Position numbers and translations under genes: made by a program
In this document: in pieces, positions 26,228-38,104 of the stretch
Layout: each line of letters starts with the position of its first letter
Numbering within the stretch: the stretch's first letter is position 1
From: Muscardinus avellanarius
Lineage: Eukaryota > Chordata > Mammalia > Rodentia > Gliridae
Reading direction: 5' to 3'
DNA: 64,000 nucleotides
Assembly: GCA_963383645.1 (NCBI GenBank)
Contig: OY726560.1
Location: forward strand, 68,945,023 to 69,009,022
Notes under the pieces: generated by a model
Told to the model about the DNA's origin: nothing
What the model saw: the letters and a program-made list of their open reading frames with translations, nothing else
Database searches by the model: none

Positions 26228-26385
26228 TTAATATTTTATTGGGTGCTTTATAATTTTACATCACATTGGGGTACAGGGTATCAGAATATGTTTATATACT
26301 TTTATTGATGCATTATAGTCCCACATCATAATGTACTTCCTAGATAGATAGTGACATTCACCCTGACTCTCTATGAGTTATCAAA
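26228..26385 (-). mobile_element. L1 3'-end-like fragment
   Basis: attttattgggtgctttataattttacatcacattgggg resembles a reversed L1 3' terminus; short and diverged. Confidence 0.4.
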
Positions 26386-26587
26386 GGAGGAGTCTCAAAA
26401 ACAGCTCTGACGGAGCCCAGCACTTTCTGTATTTTATTTCTTATGGATCAGAAGTGTTAGTAACTGTATATTTCATACTCTCTCCCTTTCATCCTAAGGT
26501 GATACCTTACTGCGATTTTTTTTCTATAGTTCTTACTGGACTTCCTTGATTTTAGGAGGTATGAAGTAATTTTAAACAGGCTTGTTT

Positions 26588-26690
26588 CAGGGATGAGAGT
26601 GTAGCTTAGTGGCAGAGCACTTGCCTGGTATGTACAAGGCCCTGGGCTCCATCCCTAGCAGTGCAAAAATGAAAAAATAAAAGGCCAGAT
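26588..26690 (+). mobile_element. ID element (free monomer)
   Basis: gggatgagagtgtagcttagtggcagagcacttgcctgg keeps tRNA-like A and B box regions. An A-rich tail follows. Confidence 0.8.
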
Positions 26691-26799
26691 GTGTTTCATA
26701 TTTCTAAATCTTCAATGAGAAGACAGACTCACTGTCAAAAAACAGATTCTGTTTGAACAACTGAAGTGTTCACAAATGCTAGATCCTGTACTAGGCAGC

Positions 26800-26985
26800 G
26801 GTTACCTATGCTGTTCATTAAATGCTCACACTGTCTGTGTGAGAAAGAGCTCCTTATTCCCGCTTTTCCCATGGCTCTGAGAGACAGGTGATGCAATCAC
26901 CTCCTTGTTTAAGTAGTGAGCAAGTGACAGGATTCAAAAGCCAATTTCTGATTCAAAATCCAGGGCTCTCTGCAGGACACCAAAT
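26800..26985 (-). mobile_element. MIR-like remnant
   Basis: cacctccttgtttaagtagtgagcaagtgacaggattcaaaagcc fits the antisense MIR order; diverged. Confidence 0.45.
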
Positions 26986-29514
26986 TCACATCACGTAGAT
27001 GAATACATTTAGAGATCTCCAGCTCCCGACATCCATAATTCAACAATCACAATCTCCAGCCCAGCATTTGTAGTTTTAAATGCACTGTTTTGGCAGAGTT
27101 GAATTCAGGCAGCCCAAATCGCTTCACGATGGATGTAGAGCTCATCGTTCTACGAAAAAGGAACTGGGTTTGGAGCATGCTGTGTATTTTAAAGCATGCC
27201 ATGTAAGTATATTGATTGTAAAGCAATCAGGTAGTAAAAATAAGATGAAAGGGGAATGTAATTCATTTCCACTACGCTTTCACATTTTTCTGTATAAAAT
27301 GCACTGTTTTGTACAAACGCAGTCATTCTCACAATGACCGCATTTATTCTGGCTTCTAATTACTTTTAACGACGGAGCACAGGGCACCACTGCAGAGGAC
27401 TGCTGACAACTAGGATAGAGCACCTGGATGAAGACAGCAGCCCTTCCATGGTGCCTGGCTCTAATTCAGTACCTTGCCCTGGTACACTGGGGCCAATGCA
27501 GTATGTTAAATAACCATCAATCCCCAGGTGGCCACTGCGGTTCTCCCGGCACAACCCCTGAAAAATTACTATGGAAAGCCCAGTTGCTGACCTATTGATC
27601 TTTTCCACCTTATTCACCCCTAGCCATGCCTTGGGGATGAATGCAAAGCTTGAGGAAATTGCCATAAGTCAATGGGGATCTCAAAACCCAGCACTATGTT
27701 CTTGTTCCCCTACAATATAGAGAAGGCTTTCCTTAAATAACATAAACAGTGTATGAGTGTGTGAAAAAGGAGCAGACTACTTGTTTCATTACGGAACTCT
27801 TATCCTACATATACACACAATAAAATATGAAACATCTACTCTCCCCCTGTAGGAACGCTTGAATGGCAGTATAACAATAGCTGCAATCCAAAAGCCAGTA
27901 ATCAGACAGTTTTCCAGTACAATTTATAGGAGCAACCTCTGGATAGCTATGGGTGCTTTCAATATTATTAGTTACTTGACTCTTGTCATATAGATAGCAC
28001 TATGAAATCTTCCCATGACTATACTGAGTTTCTCTGTTTCATAATCTGAGATCTGAGAGCTGAAAGGCAAGGGGTTAATGGATATTTGAAAAGAAAGCAC
28101 AGAGATGGCAGGCAGAGAGGAGCCCTGTGGAAAACTACCGAACAGAATGCAGGAGTGATGGGTAACAGCTGGAGTGAGATCCTGGCGGCAGAAGCAGAGC
28201 TAAATTGAATACTCCGCTCACTCCATCTATCTTAAGGCAAAAAAGCAATCGAGTTTAAGGGGCACATTTTCAGTACTGCTCAGGGAATTAGCCATGAAAT
28301 TCTCATTAAAGATAATGGGACTTTCTATTACAACTTTCAATACATTCTCTCAAAGTTCTTGGCTTATATCTTCAAACCTAGACTTGAAAACCAACCCCTG
28401 GACAAAAACATTCCACAGCCCTTGATCCTTTCTATTGAAGCCCACTTAGGTGTGTTTGTCTAGGACCTTGGTTCTCAGTAGACGTGAGCAGACAGGAGAC
28501 CACTGACCTTTTGGGGTCAGGGAGGTGAGCATTCAGGCACTTGAGATCTTTGCTCTGCTGGGAATGTGTGTGAATATGAAACAACTGGGTGGAAGGGAGG
28601 GCCTTCCATGCCATACACCACCAGGTTTGAATCTGCTTCCCCACAGTTTAGATTTGTCAGCCTGAATTCTTGGCAACTTATTTCATTTCTGTTTTGCTTT
28701 TTTAGATTTGGCTGAATCGGTTGGGTGCCTATCTCGGCTACTTGAAGTTCCTCAACACCACCTGTGCAGGCCTGTGCTCTCCGATTTGCCATCAGATTTC
28801 TATTCTTACTCCTTACAGGTCTTTGATGACCTGGATATGTAAGAGAGACATCCATGATACTTAAAAGAGATGTCCAGGCATGTTTTTAATCTGTCCCTCT
28901 AGCTCTTTGTCACTGATTATTTTTTCTGTCTGGCCTGTTTATTCAAAACATCTAATGGGACTTTGTGTGGTTCCATACATTTCTAGTCCATCCTCCCGTG
29001 CTGTATTCTGAGGCACCTCTGCTCTGGGACACACAGAACGGTGGAGCGCCAGCAAATATTAACACTGTCTATGCACAGCTGGCAATCCGTCATTTTTTCT
29101 TGACTACACAGTTGGCAGCTGATTGTTCTTTCCTGAAGGCCTTCTCTATGAATATCTTTTTCCTGCTCCTAACACCAAAAGTGCATTACATGAAAATTCT
29201 TAGCAATGTTTTTAACCAAGTTCAAATATATATGTATATGAAGTCTCCCCTCATGTGGTCCCCTTCTCTCTCCCTGTACTCATCGCCCCACATCTGTTTT
29301 TCTACAGCTTTCTTAATGTAATATACATGTGATATCCTTAGTCCTTGCTGACTCTGAATCCATCAAAGGGCACTGAAAATTCAACATGTAACAGTGTACC
29401 AGATTAATTCAATACCCTTCTCTACATCCCTTCAAAGAAAAACACCTATTTACTTCATGGGGCAGCTCCCATCCTTCTAAGCTTTTCAGCTGGAATCATC
29501 AGAACCCTTCTGTG

Positions 29515-30065
29515 ACAGTTGCTTTGGGTGCCAACCTGACTGAATCAAGGGATACCTGAAAATCTAAAGGAGCACCGTTTATCTCCATCATTGCATTTAT
29601 TATTCTTAAGACTTCATCAGGCACTCATCTCATCTCTTTTCTGCCAAAAGAGAAACCCAGGTGCTTAGCTCTTGCTTAGCATGAGTGGGCTACCACCTGT
29701 GTCCTGCGTCTGCGAGGAGGTTTCTGGAGATTGGTCAGCAGACTGAGTGGAGAACACCCATCCTCACAGGCACCATCCAATCAGCAGGGACCCACACGGA
29801 CAAAAAGGCCATAGAGGGTGAGCCCTAGCTCTCGCTCCTCAGCAGCTGGGACAGCTCTCTCCTTCCCTTGCACACCTTCTGCACTCCTTCCCTTGCACAC
29901 CTTCTGCCTTTCCACTCCAGGACTCACACTGCCAGCCCTCTAAGCCCTTGAGCCTGAGGCCTAGGACTGAGCAGCATGCAGATGGCTTAGTGGGGACTCC
30001 TCAGACTCCAAAACTGAGTGAGCCAAGCCCCCAGTAAATTATCTTTCTCTCACACAACACATTCC
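29515..30065 (+). mobile_element. ancient LTR-like repeat, family uncertain
   Basis: The order gggtgccaacctgactgaatcaaggga...gcagactgagtgg...caccatccaatcagcaggg...aaaaaggcc...agtgagccaagcccccagtaaattatc follows a common eutherian LTR-like consensus. It includes a 24-bp tandem duplication at about 29858-29907. Confidence 0.45.
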
Positions 30066-30321
30066 ACTGCTCTGTCTTTCTGAAAACCTTTATTCAACAC
30101 CCACTCCCTATTCTCTATTTCTTGCCAGTCCTCCTGTCCTATTTAATTTAGTACCTTTTACATCTGTCCTTTTCCTTCTAACCTCTGTGCCAACACCTTA
30201 GTTTTGGTATTGTTACCTCTCACTGTACTGTTGTGATACTGTACTGTTCCCCAGGAGCCACCACTATCCCACTACAAATCAAGAGAGTGACCTTCATTTT
30301 TAGAATACTTAAAAATATCAA

Positions 30322-30512
30322 TCTGGGCATGGTGGCATATGCCTGTAATCCCAGTACTTGAGAGGGTGAGACAGGAGGATCACAGGTTTGAGGACAGCCT
30401 CAACAAGTAGTGAGACTCTCATCAACTTAGGGAGACTGTTTCAAAATAAAAAATAAAATAAAATAGGGCTGGGGTGTAGCTTGGCGTTTGAATGTCCCTG
30501 GGTTCAACCCCC

Positions 30513-30517
<5 letters not shown>
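30322..30517 (+). mobile_element. B1-dID SINE with CA tail
   Basis: tctgggcatggtggcatatgc through ttcaacccccagtac; the tail is a CA run instead of poly(A). Confidence 0.92.

Positions 30518-30566
<49 letters not shown>
30517..30566. repeat. (CA)n microsatellite at SINE 3' end
   Basis: About 25 CA units continue the terminal CAGTACA of the SINE. Confidence 0.97.
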
Positions 30567-30569
<3 letters not shown>

Positions 30570-31618
30570 ATGTTACTCTTTTTCTGAAAACCTTTCATTG
30601 GCTACCTAGGGTCCCAGGAGGGAATCCCAAATATTTACCCTGGCAGAAAGAACTTCATCCCCCACTCTCTGTCCATGTTTCTAGGCTGATCTTGCATGGC
30701 TGCCTCCTTGCACTTTACTGGCCAAATACAGCACACTGGTTCCTGAAAGGCGCAGCCAGGCAGCCTGTGGTTCACACTTCCATGTTGTCTTTTCAGTCTA
30801 TTCTTTGCACTGACCCACTCTTCTCCATTTTCATCACTCAATGAATGCTATTCATGCTTTAAAAGCTACAGCAGGGCACCTTACTCCCTTCATGCTTAAT
30901 TGGATTTAAGTCTCACCCCTCTATTCCTCCTGAATATATGAGATGCAAATTTAAGGCTAAGAACAGAAACTACCATTTCCTTCTTTCAACTTTGTCCATA
31001 CCACTGTCCCCTGCTCCAGGTTCACATATACAAGAGGCCACTCTTAACATGTACCCTGAAGAGAAGCATTTGTACTGCTGAGTTACCATATTTCTGCCCT
31101 CCAATGGAAGAGGGAAACCATTACATCATTTATTAGAAAAGTTATGAAGGCACTAACACTGAAGCCTTCAGGAATATATATCAGAAAAATGATGAAACTA
31201 TTATTTTGATTTTAATATAATTTTGCAGATTTAGGAAAAATCCTATCAGCTTATTTTAAATAAACATTGTAGAATATTGTTTAATAGTTTTAAAACTAGA
31301 TTTTGCACTTACCACTGTAGTAGTTAAATACAATTTTAGCAATGTAAATATTTAAATTTTACAAATATGCTCGAAAAGTAAAATTGGGTTTGACAAATAC
31401 AGATAAAAATATAAGTGTTATATTATCTTACTGAGATATGTTGGACACATCATGATTATCTAGACTTTTCCTATTTTAAAGATAAAAAGTAATCATGTAT
31501 AAACTCTTATCTGTATTAAAATTAAGGTCCATTTGGTAGACATCATGTGATTCCTTCTTAGATGTCAGAACTAGAGACCATTGCAATGAGATGCCTCTCT
31601 CAGAAATACTGTCTTATT

Positions 31619-31846
31619 AGCTGGGTGTGGTGGCCCACGCTTGTAATCCCATAATTTGGAAGGCTGAGACAGGAAGATTGTGGTTCGTGGCCAGCCTCAG
31701 CTACTTAGTGAGGCCCTTGGCAAATCAGTGAGACCTTGTTTCAAAATAGAGAATTAAAAAAAAATCGGGCTAGGGGTGTAGCTCAGAGGTAGAATGCCCC
31801 TGGGTTCCATCCCCAGTTCCACACATACATACACACACATACACAA
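31619..31846 (+). mobile_element. B1-dID SINE
   Basis: agctgggtgtggtggcccacg...ccatccccagttccacac, with an ACAC/ACAT tail. Confidence 0.92.
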
Positions 31847-31951
31847 AATACTGTCCTATTAATTGCTGGCCATAGTATATCTAATTTTCAGTAAACAATA
31901 GCAATAACTTATACTAATTTATAAAGATTCATATAAATAAAGAACTGCCCA

Positions 31952-31957
31952 GGTTAC
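31952..31957 (+). repeat. left target-site duplication of the provirus
   Basis: GGTTAC, identical to 34244-34249. Six bases is the duplication length of betaretrovirus-like (ERVK) integrases. Confidence 0.85.
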
Positions 31958-32167
31958 TGTGGGGAGCCATTAAGGCCTTCTCCTAGATTGGTATCTCTGA
32001 CTCAGCTGACTGTCCTTCACCCAGAGTCAACAAGGTTTGGGGTTATTGAAAGTTCAAAGAGGTCTGAGAGAGGATCAGGTGGTAAAGACACAAGGGTACT
32101 GATAGGCCTATCTGTAATATATATGTTTTGTATTGGTTTGTATTGTATTCCGGCAGGTATTCCGGCA
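31958..32167 (+). repeat. 5' LTR, internally deleted
   Basis: It matches the first roughly 195 bp of the 3' LTR (U3), then jumps to a duplicated attccggcaggt and a terminal CA. The TATA, R and poly(A)-signal part seen in the 3' LTR is missing. Confidence 0.75.
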
Positions 32168-32169
32168 GG

Positions 32170-32187
32170 TGGTGGCCCGTACGAGGA
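32170..32187 (+). other. degenerate primer-binding site
   Basis: TGGTGGCCCGTACGAGGA lies 2 nt after the LTR CA and resembles the tRNA-Lys-type site (TGGCGCCCGAACAGGGA) at about 12 of 17 positions. Confidence 0.45.
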
Positions 32188-32739
32188 AATTCTGAAACTG
32201 AGGATCTCGTGAAGGACACCACTGAATAAAAAAGAAGTGTGCTCGAAAGATTTTTGGTAGTGGTGAAACGTGGGAATTTTGTAATATATAATCGGTCACT
32301 AAAGTAAAGCTTTGTGCAAAAGAAACTAAGACAGAAAATGAAGAAAAAAACTAAGATAGAAAATGAAGGCGCCTAACATGTAAATAATAATAGAGGATAG
32401 CTCAGAAGATTAGTTCCTAACGTAAGAGTTGTAAAAATCCAATGGGTCAAAAAATAAGTTTTTTGTTTTTTGAATATATATTAGAAGATGCTTTGTGTTA
32501 AGCTTCCTAAGGAAGAAACTGCTGCTCAGTACCATAGAGATGAGTTGTTTTCTTTAATTTCGCCGCTTCAAGCAGAGATAAATCGGGCTGCAAAAAACGG
32601 AGAAGATACTAGGGGATTTAGAGTTTTCCCAGATACTGAAGACCCTGATGGTTAAGGAAGTGTTATTAGGGTTCTTAAATGCCGACAAAACTGGGTCAAG
32701 GAGATGTTATTAATTTTTTGAATGCTGACAAAACTGGTC

Positions 32740-32975
32740 GCACAACAGCAGATAGATATTGGCATCCATCCTCCAAAAACAATTTTGCTTTAGTAAAATG
32801 AAAAGATCCTTGCACAGGAATTCAGAAAGGTCCTGACCCCATACTAATATGGGGAAGAGGGCATGTTTGTGTTTTTTCACAGGATGAAGATAATGCACAG
32901 TGGATACCTGAGCGGCTTGTGCGGCATATGGATCAAGCAAGAATAGAAGACTCTCAGATTAATGCTGATGACTGA
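32740..32975 (+). pseudogene. retroviral pol remnant, integrase C-terminal end
   Basis: Broken reading frames recover a stretch with a PILIWGRG motif and then WIPERLVRH. This is the C-terminal DNA-binding end of betaretroviral/IAP-type integrase. A frame disruption lies near 32800 and a stop near 32973. The start of pol and the catalytic core are absent. The sequence continues into a degraded env-like region without an intact frame. Confidence 0.75.
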
Positions 32976-33720
32976 AACATGGGCTTACGTTCCAGATCAT
33001 ACCATACTTCATCCAGCTGTTTAGGAGCAGCGGGAGATCGCTGTCTTCAGTAACAACTCGCGATTGCTGGGACTTCTTGCTTTGAATTTTGCACCCATTG
33101 CAGAAACTTTTGTTTATGCTGGACAAAGAACTGGTCAACATGTCGGGAAGATGGGATGTCTACAGTTGACACCTGTGATATTGCAGACAAGTACAGAGAC
33201 TGATATTTTGGACAGAGAATTGATAGTACAAAGACGGATAATATTATTTTGGAATTGGTACTTTTGATTATTTTGGACAAAGACTGATAAGTAATTGTGC
33301 TATTGAAGGTTTGGTCTTGTGGGGCCCTGGTTACCCAGGGAAAAAAGATAAAAATGTTAGTCCACTAATAATTTGTTTACTCTATAAAACTGATTCAACA
33401 TGTAAAAAGCATTGTGTTAACTGGAGAAAATGTCTTGCTGAAATATCTATGTTACATGATACTCCCAATACCTTGTTTATTAGAGACTTGGGACAAAGTG
33501 TGGTCTCAGGACAAAGTGAGAACATTTTTTCAGCAGAAGTGCACAATTTACCTTTGAAGCGTACCCCAATTTAAGAGGCAGGTAGTCAATGACAGGTAAG
33601 ATTTCCTTGGGACAAGGAAACCTAAGACAGGATATACAGTTTAGCTCTGTATTATCCAAAGATGGGTAATCCTTGATACAAAAAGGAAACAACCTAAGAC
33701 AGACACAGTCTTCTTTTAAT
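32976..33720 (+). pseudogene. degraded env-like 3' region of the provirus
   Basis: The position between integrase and polypurine tract implies env or 3' sequence. Short open stretches (33064-33267 and 33311-33574) exist in different frames. I see no signal peptide, fusion peptide or transmembrane anchor in one frame. Confidence 0.45.
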
Positions 33721-33741
33721 ATAGTAAAAAAGGGGGAATCA

Positions 33742-34243
33742 TGGGGAGCCATTAAGGCCTTCCCCTAGATTGGTGTCTCTGACTCAGCTGACTGTCCTTC
33801 ACCCATACTCAACAAGGTTTGGGGTTGTGGAAAGTTCAAAGAGGTCTGAGAGAGGATCAGGTGGTGATGACACGAGGATACTGATACGCCTATCTGTAAT
33901 GTATGTGTTTTGTATTAGTCTTTATTGTATTCTGGTGGTGGTAGCACGAGAATGTTGATTGACCTGTAGCTGTGTATAAATATCTCTGGAAAAACAAACA
34001 CGGGGTCAGCGTCGGCGCAATAAAGATGAGATTGACCCAGAAATTGCATTGGCCAGGAGTGTTGGCACAATAGAGAATACTGACCCAGGCATTGTCGTCG
34101 ACCCATAGGAAATATTGATCCACGAACAGGGGTCAACCAGTAGAGATAGTAGGCTGGCGGCTCCCCCACGTTAGAATTTAAAATTCTCCATCCTCATGCC
34201 TCACTTCAGAACCCGTACTCTTGCTGGCTGGCTCGCTCCAGCA
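33742..34243 (+). repeat. 3' LTR, apparently complete
   Basis: About 502 bp. It has a TATA-like TATAAATA (33975-33982), AATAAA (34019-34024), and an internal array of related units around gacccag (34028-34140). Terminal CA is followed by the target duplication. Confidence 0.85.
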
Positions 34244-34249
34244 GGTTAC
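34244..34249 (+). repeat. right target-site duplication of the provirus
   Basis: GGTTAC, matching the left copy exactly. Confidence 0.85.
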
Positions 34250-34320
34250 AAAGACATGATTATCACTTAAATGTGTGATCAGACTTTTAGAATGAAGAAT
34301 TTTTATAAAAGATAATAGAA

Positions 34321-34510
34321 GCCAAGTACCATGACTCACACCTTCAATCCCAATATTGGGGAGGCCGAGAGAAAAGAATCACAGGTTTAAGGCCAGCCTC
34401 AGCAACTTAGTAAGACCCTATTTCAAAATAAAGAATTAAAAAAAGGTTGGGGGTATAGCTTACAGAATGTCCTGGGGTTCTATCCCCAGTACTTAAAAAA
34501 GGGGGGGGGA
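34321..34510 (+). mobile_element. B1-dID SINE
   Basis: gccaagtaccatgactcacacc...ctatccccagtac; diverged plus copy. Confidence 0.9.
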
Positions 34511-36116
34511 TGATAAAGGGAAAAGGTAAAGAATGAAGCTGTTATAATATTTAAAATATTTTATTTCTCCCCCATTATTTTGATAAAATATACCTATGAT
34601 ATTTATCTGGTTGTCTAGCAAGAATTACAGTATTTACTTACTTATTTTACAATTCAGAGAAATTTAAGATAATGGACTTCCTCCTGATGAAGAGAACTAA
34701 TAAAGCTAAGATCTATACTTATGAAAAGGCAGTGCTACCAATACATCATGAGCAGGATCTATTTTGTTTTCTGAGTCCAGTTACTGCAGTATTTTATTTT
34801 CTTCCTTCTAAAGATTAGAGCATAATTTTAGAACTACTTGCTGGAAATGTACAATATCCTTAGGCCATGAGCTAGCAGAAATTTTTCTTTGGTTCCATTT
34901 AGCTATCTTTCCAGTGATTTAAAATTCAAGTGTTTCCTCTAATCTTGTTATTGGATCTCTTAGACCTTTTTGTTTTGTACAAAAAGTAAGTAGATACATT
35001 TGAAACCTTCATATACTTTGAAATTAATTTATTATTTTCTGCTCCATACATAGAATCTAACCTACATATGGAAATCTCCAAAGTGAACTTATTCCTCTTA
35101 ATATATCTGCACACAGTAAAAAAGATGCAAGTTCACTGTTGGCCCTATTGGGACTCTTTGATTACCTAAGTCAGGTTACCTTGAATGCTCTACTTTTCCA
35201 AGATTTTGCATGATCTAATCTGGGCCTATTTGTCAATTTGTCCTTTGATGTCATGATAATGACAGAGTAAAATATTACTAAGAAAGATTCCTTTACAAGT
35301 CCAAAGTGGTTTATAAAATAATTGATATTATTTGAATTATATTTTCATAATTTTTTATATAGAGTCACCTGTCTGTTTATTATCATTGAAATAAAAACTA
35401 TCCCATTAATTTCTTTTTAGCTCTTATATTTTAATTTCTGAATTTAATTTTTTTAATCAGATGCTTAAAATCATACTTTGGGCCCTGTACTATGGTTCTA
35501 TACAGGTTATACAATCTTATATTGGTAGGCAAAGGATAGGGAAGATGATCCTGTGAATTCAACTACCACTTGTAATGTTAAATGTAAAAATATATGTTTC
35601 CCAAATACCAGCTATTACATGCATTTTGGACATACACCCCTTTTAACTTGATTCCTAAAACTTTACATATGTTAAAGCTAATTTCTATAACATATTAGAG
35701 AAAATAGCTTAACACTAGGATAATGCAGTCAGCAGCTAGTCTGATGTTCACCATTGCAATATTAACAGGCTGGCCTTGCCACAGACCGTCTCCTTCTTAC
35801 AGCCAGGTGGGGCTCTCTCCAAAGGAGAGTTCTCACGTGACTCGAGTTGGTGTTGGTCAGCCACTGAGGCAATGAGGTCTTTCTGATGGTGCCACTAACA
35901 ACTCTCTGCAGATGATGGAACTTAAGGTCAAGCTCCCACGAAAATATGAAGAAAAAGGAGAATTCATGGATATGGCTCTCCAGTGTCTGGGTTCAAAGAC
36001 ATCACAGGCTGGTCAGAATCATGAGATTCGGGAGACCTGCACTCAAATAGCCCACCTTCCCAGAGGGCCAGACTAAAGCTCAGACATTTAAGCCATGCTT
36101 AAGAAGTATAGAGCAA

Positions 36117-36270
36117 GCTAGGCATGGCAGCACACACTTGTAATCCCAGTCCTCGGGAGACTGAGACAGGAGGATCGCAGGTTTACAACCAGCCTCAGCA
36201 ACTTAGTGAGGCCCTCCACAACTTATAACTTAGTGAGAACTTGTTTCAAAATAAAAGAATAATAAAAAAG
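36117..36270 (+). mobile_element. B1 half of a B1-dID SINE (ID part missing)
   Basis: agctaggcatggcagcacaca...cttgtttcaaaataaaagaa; the ID-like half is not present. Confidence 0.85.
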
Positions 36271-37304
36271 AAGTATATAGAGTAAAAAATGTATGAGGAC
36301 AAAACCTCTCTGTATCAAGTCCTGAGAGAGAAAAATTCATTCTAGATGTCTCCCTCACTAGAAATTTCCTTGGCATATCCTTTATCCTTTCCAGCAGTAC
36401 CTGGAACTTTCTGACCACTTGTTCCCACTGGCTAGAAAAGCAGAAACCAATGTGGGGGAAAAATGCATCTTTGCTTTCCGGCTCAGTGTGGCTCACGCTT
36501 TGGGTTTTGTAACATTTGCAGTGTACTGATTTATACTGGTTGAAGAAAAAACAGTTGGCTATTGAGCAGGGGTAGGAATAAAGAACCAAAACAATACCAC
36601 ACCAAATGGAAGGATGCGGCGATAATAAATGAAAGGGACATTTAGAAATCCCTGTAGCAGGCATTTTGATTGCCTGCAACAAATAACTAGGAGAGGTACA
36701 AAAGAGAACTTGAAAAGCCACAGCACTGACTCAATACTTTAAAAAGGTTCAATTTGGCAAAATATAGCCCTTGTCTATAAAGCAGGTATGTATACAATAC
36801 AAATAGCTTAAGTTTTTATGGAAGAGAAATTCAAAAGATTTTAAATGCTCTCATTTGTTAATAGAGAAGTATCAATTAAAACCCTATAGTCATATAATTG
36901 TACATCTAGTAAAGAAACACAACATATAAATGGATCCTAATAACCTCTGCTACAGGCGAGGTAAGGTGTGAAGGTGCCACAGAGCTATCTATCCTACTGC
37001 CTACATTGTATATGAGAACAATCCATTTGGGAGTCCAAATAATAATATAGTAACCAAAATGCTTAAAATTCTTTGACACAGTAAATCTAACCAGAGGAGC
37101 CTTTTGTTTTCTTTGAACATAAGAAAATAAAAGGAACTTCTAAATAGCAACATATTGAAAATTGTCTCTGTGCAGGTTTTATGTGCAATGGAACAGGAAC
37201 AGAAATCATTTAGCACTTGGTAAATCATTTAGTGTTTAGTAAATGGTGGCATACCTACGGTTGGAATATTATGTAGCAAGTAAAATAGATAATAAGAAGG
37301 ACCT

Positions 37305-37655
37305 GTTTCAGTCTCTTTGTGCTGCTACAACAAAATACTGGGTAATTTATAAAGATCAGAGAGTCTATTTTGTGGTTGAAACTGAGAAATCTAAGTCAAG
37401 AGGCCTGTAACTGGTGAGGGCTTATGTGCTTCACCATCCCATGGTGATGGAGATGATAGATAGGCAGGAGAGAAGACAGCAAGAGGGGCCCAAAGTCACT
37501 CTTATACCAACCCACACTTGTAAGTCCTAATCTATTCCCACAATAGAGCTTTAATTCATTCATGTCAACAAGCCCCACTTCCCCACACTATTGCATTAGG
37601 GATTTAGTTTCCAACACATGAACTTTGGAGGACACATTCAAAGTCTAGGTGCACA
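37305..37655 (-). mobile_element. MaLR LTR (MST/THE1/MLT1-like)
   Basis: Reads as a reversed MaLR LTR: ctttgtgctgctacaacaaaatactgggtaatttataaag...catcccatggtgatgg...agcaagagggg...ttagtttccaacacatgaactttggagg. Confidence 0.8.
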
Positions 37656-37712
37656 TAGGGAAAACACATGGATAACTGCTATGAGCATGAAACAGATTAT
37701 TAAACCATATGC

Positions 37713-38046
37713 TACAGTCTGAATGTGTTCCCCCAAACCCACATGTTGAAACTTAATCATTAATATTCTAATGTTGAGAGATTGGGCTTTAAGGAAGCGA
37801 TTGAGTCATGAGTCCTTAGGAATGGATTAGCACCCTTCTTCCCTCTGTCCCTTCCCCACCACATGAGAAACAATGCTTGAGGCACAATCCTGGAAGCAGA
37901 CACAAGAGCTCTTGACAGAATGAACTCCCAGTACCTGTATTCTTGACTTCTAGCCTTTATAACTGTGAGAAAATAAATTTCTCAATACTGAGACAAAATA
38001 CTCAGTCTTGGTTATTTTGGAATAGTGGCACAAATAGCGTAAGACA
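37713..38046 (+). mobile_element. MaLR LTR (MST/MLT1-like)
   Basis: Opens tgctacagtctgaatgtgttcccccaaa and ends gtggcacaaatagcgtaagaca, with agcctttataactgtgagaaaataaattt before the end. This is the classic MaLR order in plus orientation. Confidence 0.85.
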
Positions 38047-38049
38047 TTG

Positions 38050-38050
<1 letters not shown>

Positions 38051-38101
<51 letters not shown>
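38051..38101. repeat. (GT)n microsatellite
   Basis: About 24 GT units immediately follow the MaLR LTR end. Confidence 0.97.

Positions 38102-38104
<3 letters not shown>

Larger units (their letters stand above)
31958..34243 (+). mobile_element. ERVK/betaretrovirus-like provirus remnant
   Basis: The element is about 2.3 kb long and opposite in orientation to the host gene. It starts TGTGGGGAGCC, ends CCAGCA, and is flanked by perfect 6-bp duplications. A 5' LTR remnant, a degenerate primer-binding site, scrambled leader/gag-like sequence, the 3' end of pol and an env-like remnant precede a polypurine tract (33725-33737) and the 3' LTR. Most of gag, pro, pol and env is deleted, and stops and frameshifts interrupt what remains, so it is not coding-competent. 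Confidence 0.85.

Noticed and set aside
36230..36721. 163-residue minus-strand ORF
   Set aside because: No splice context, no recognisable domain, and its 3' end lies in a SINE fragment.
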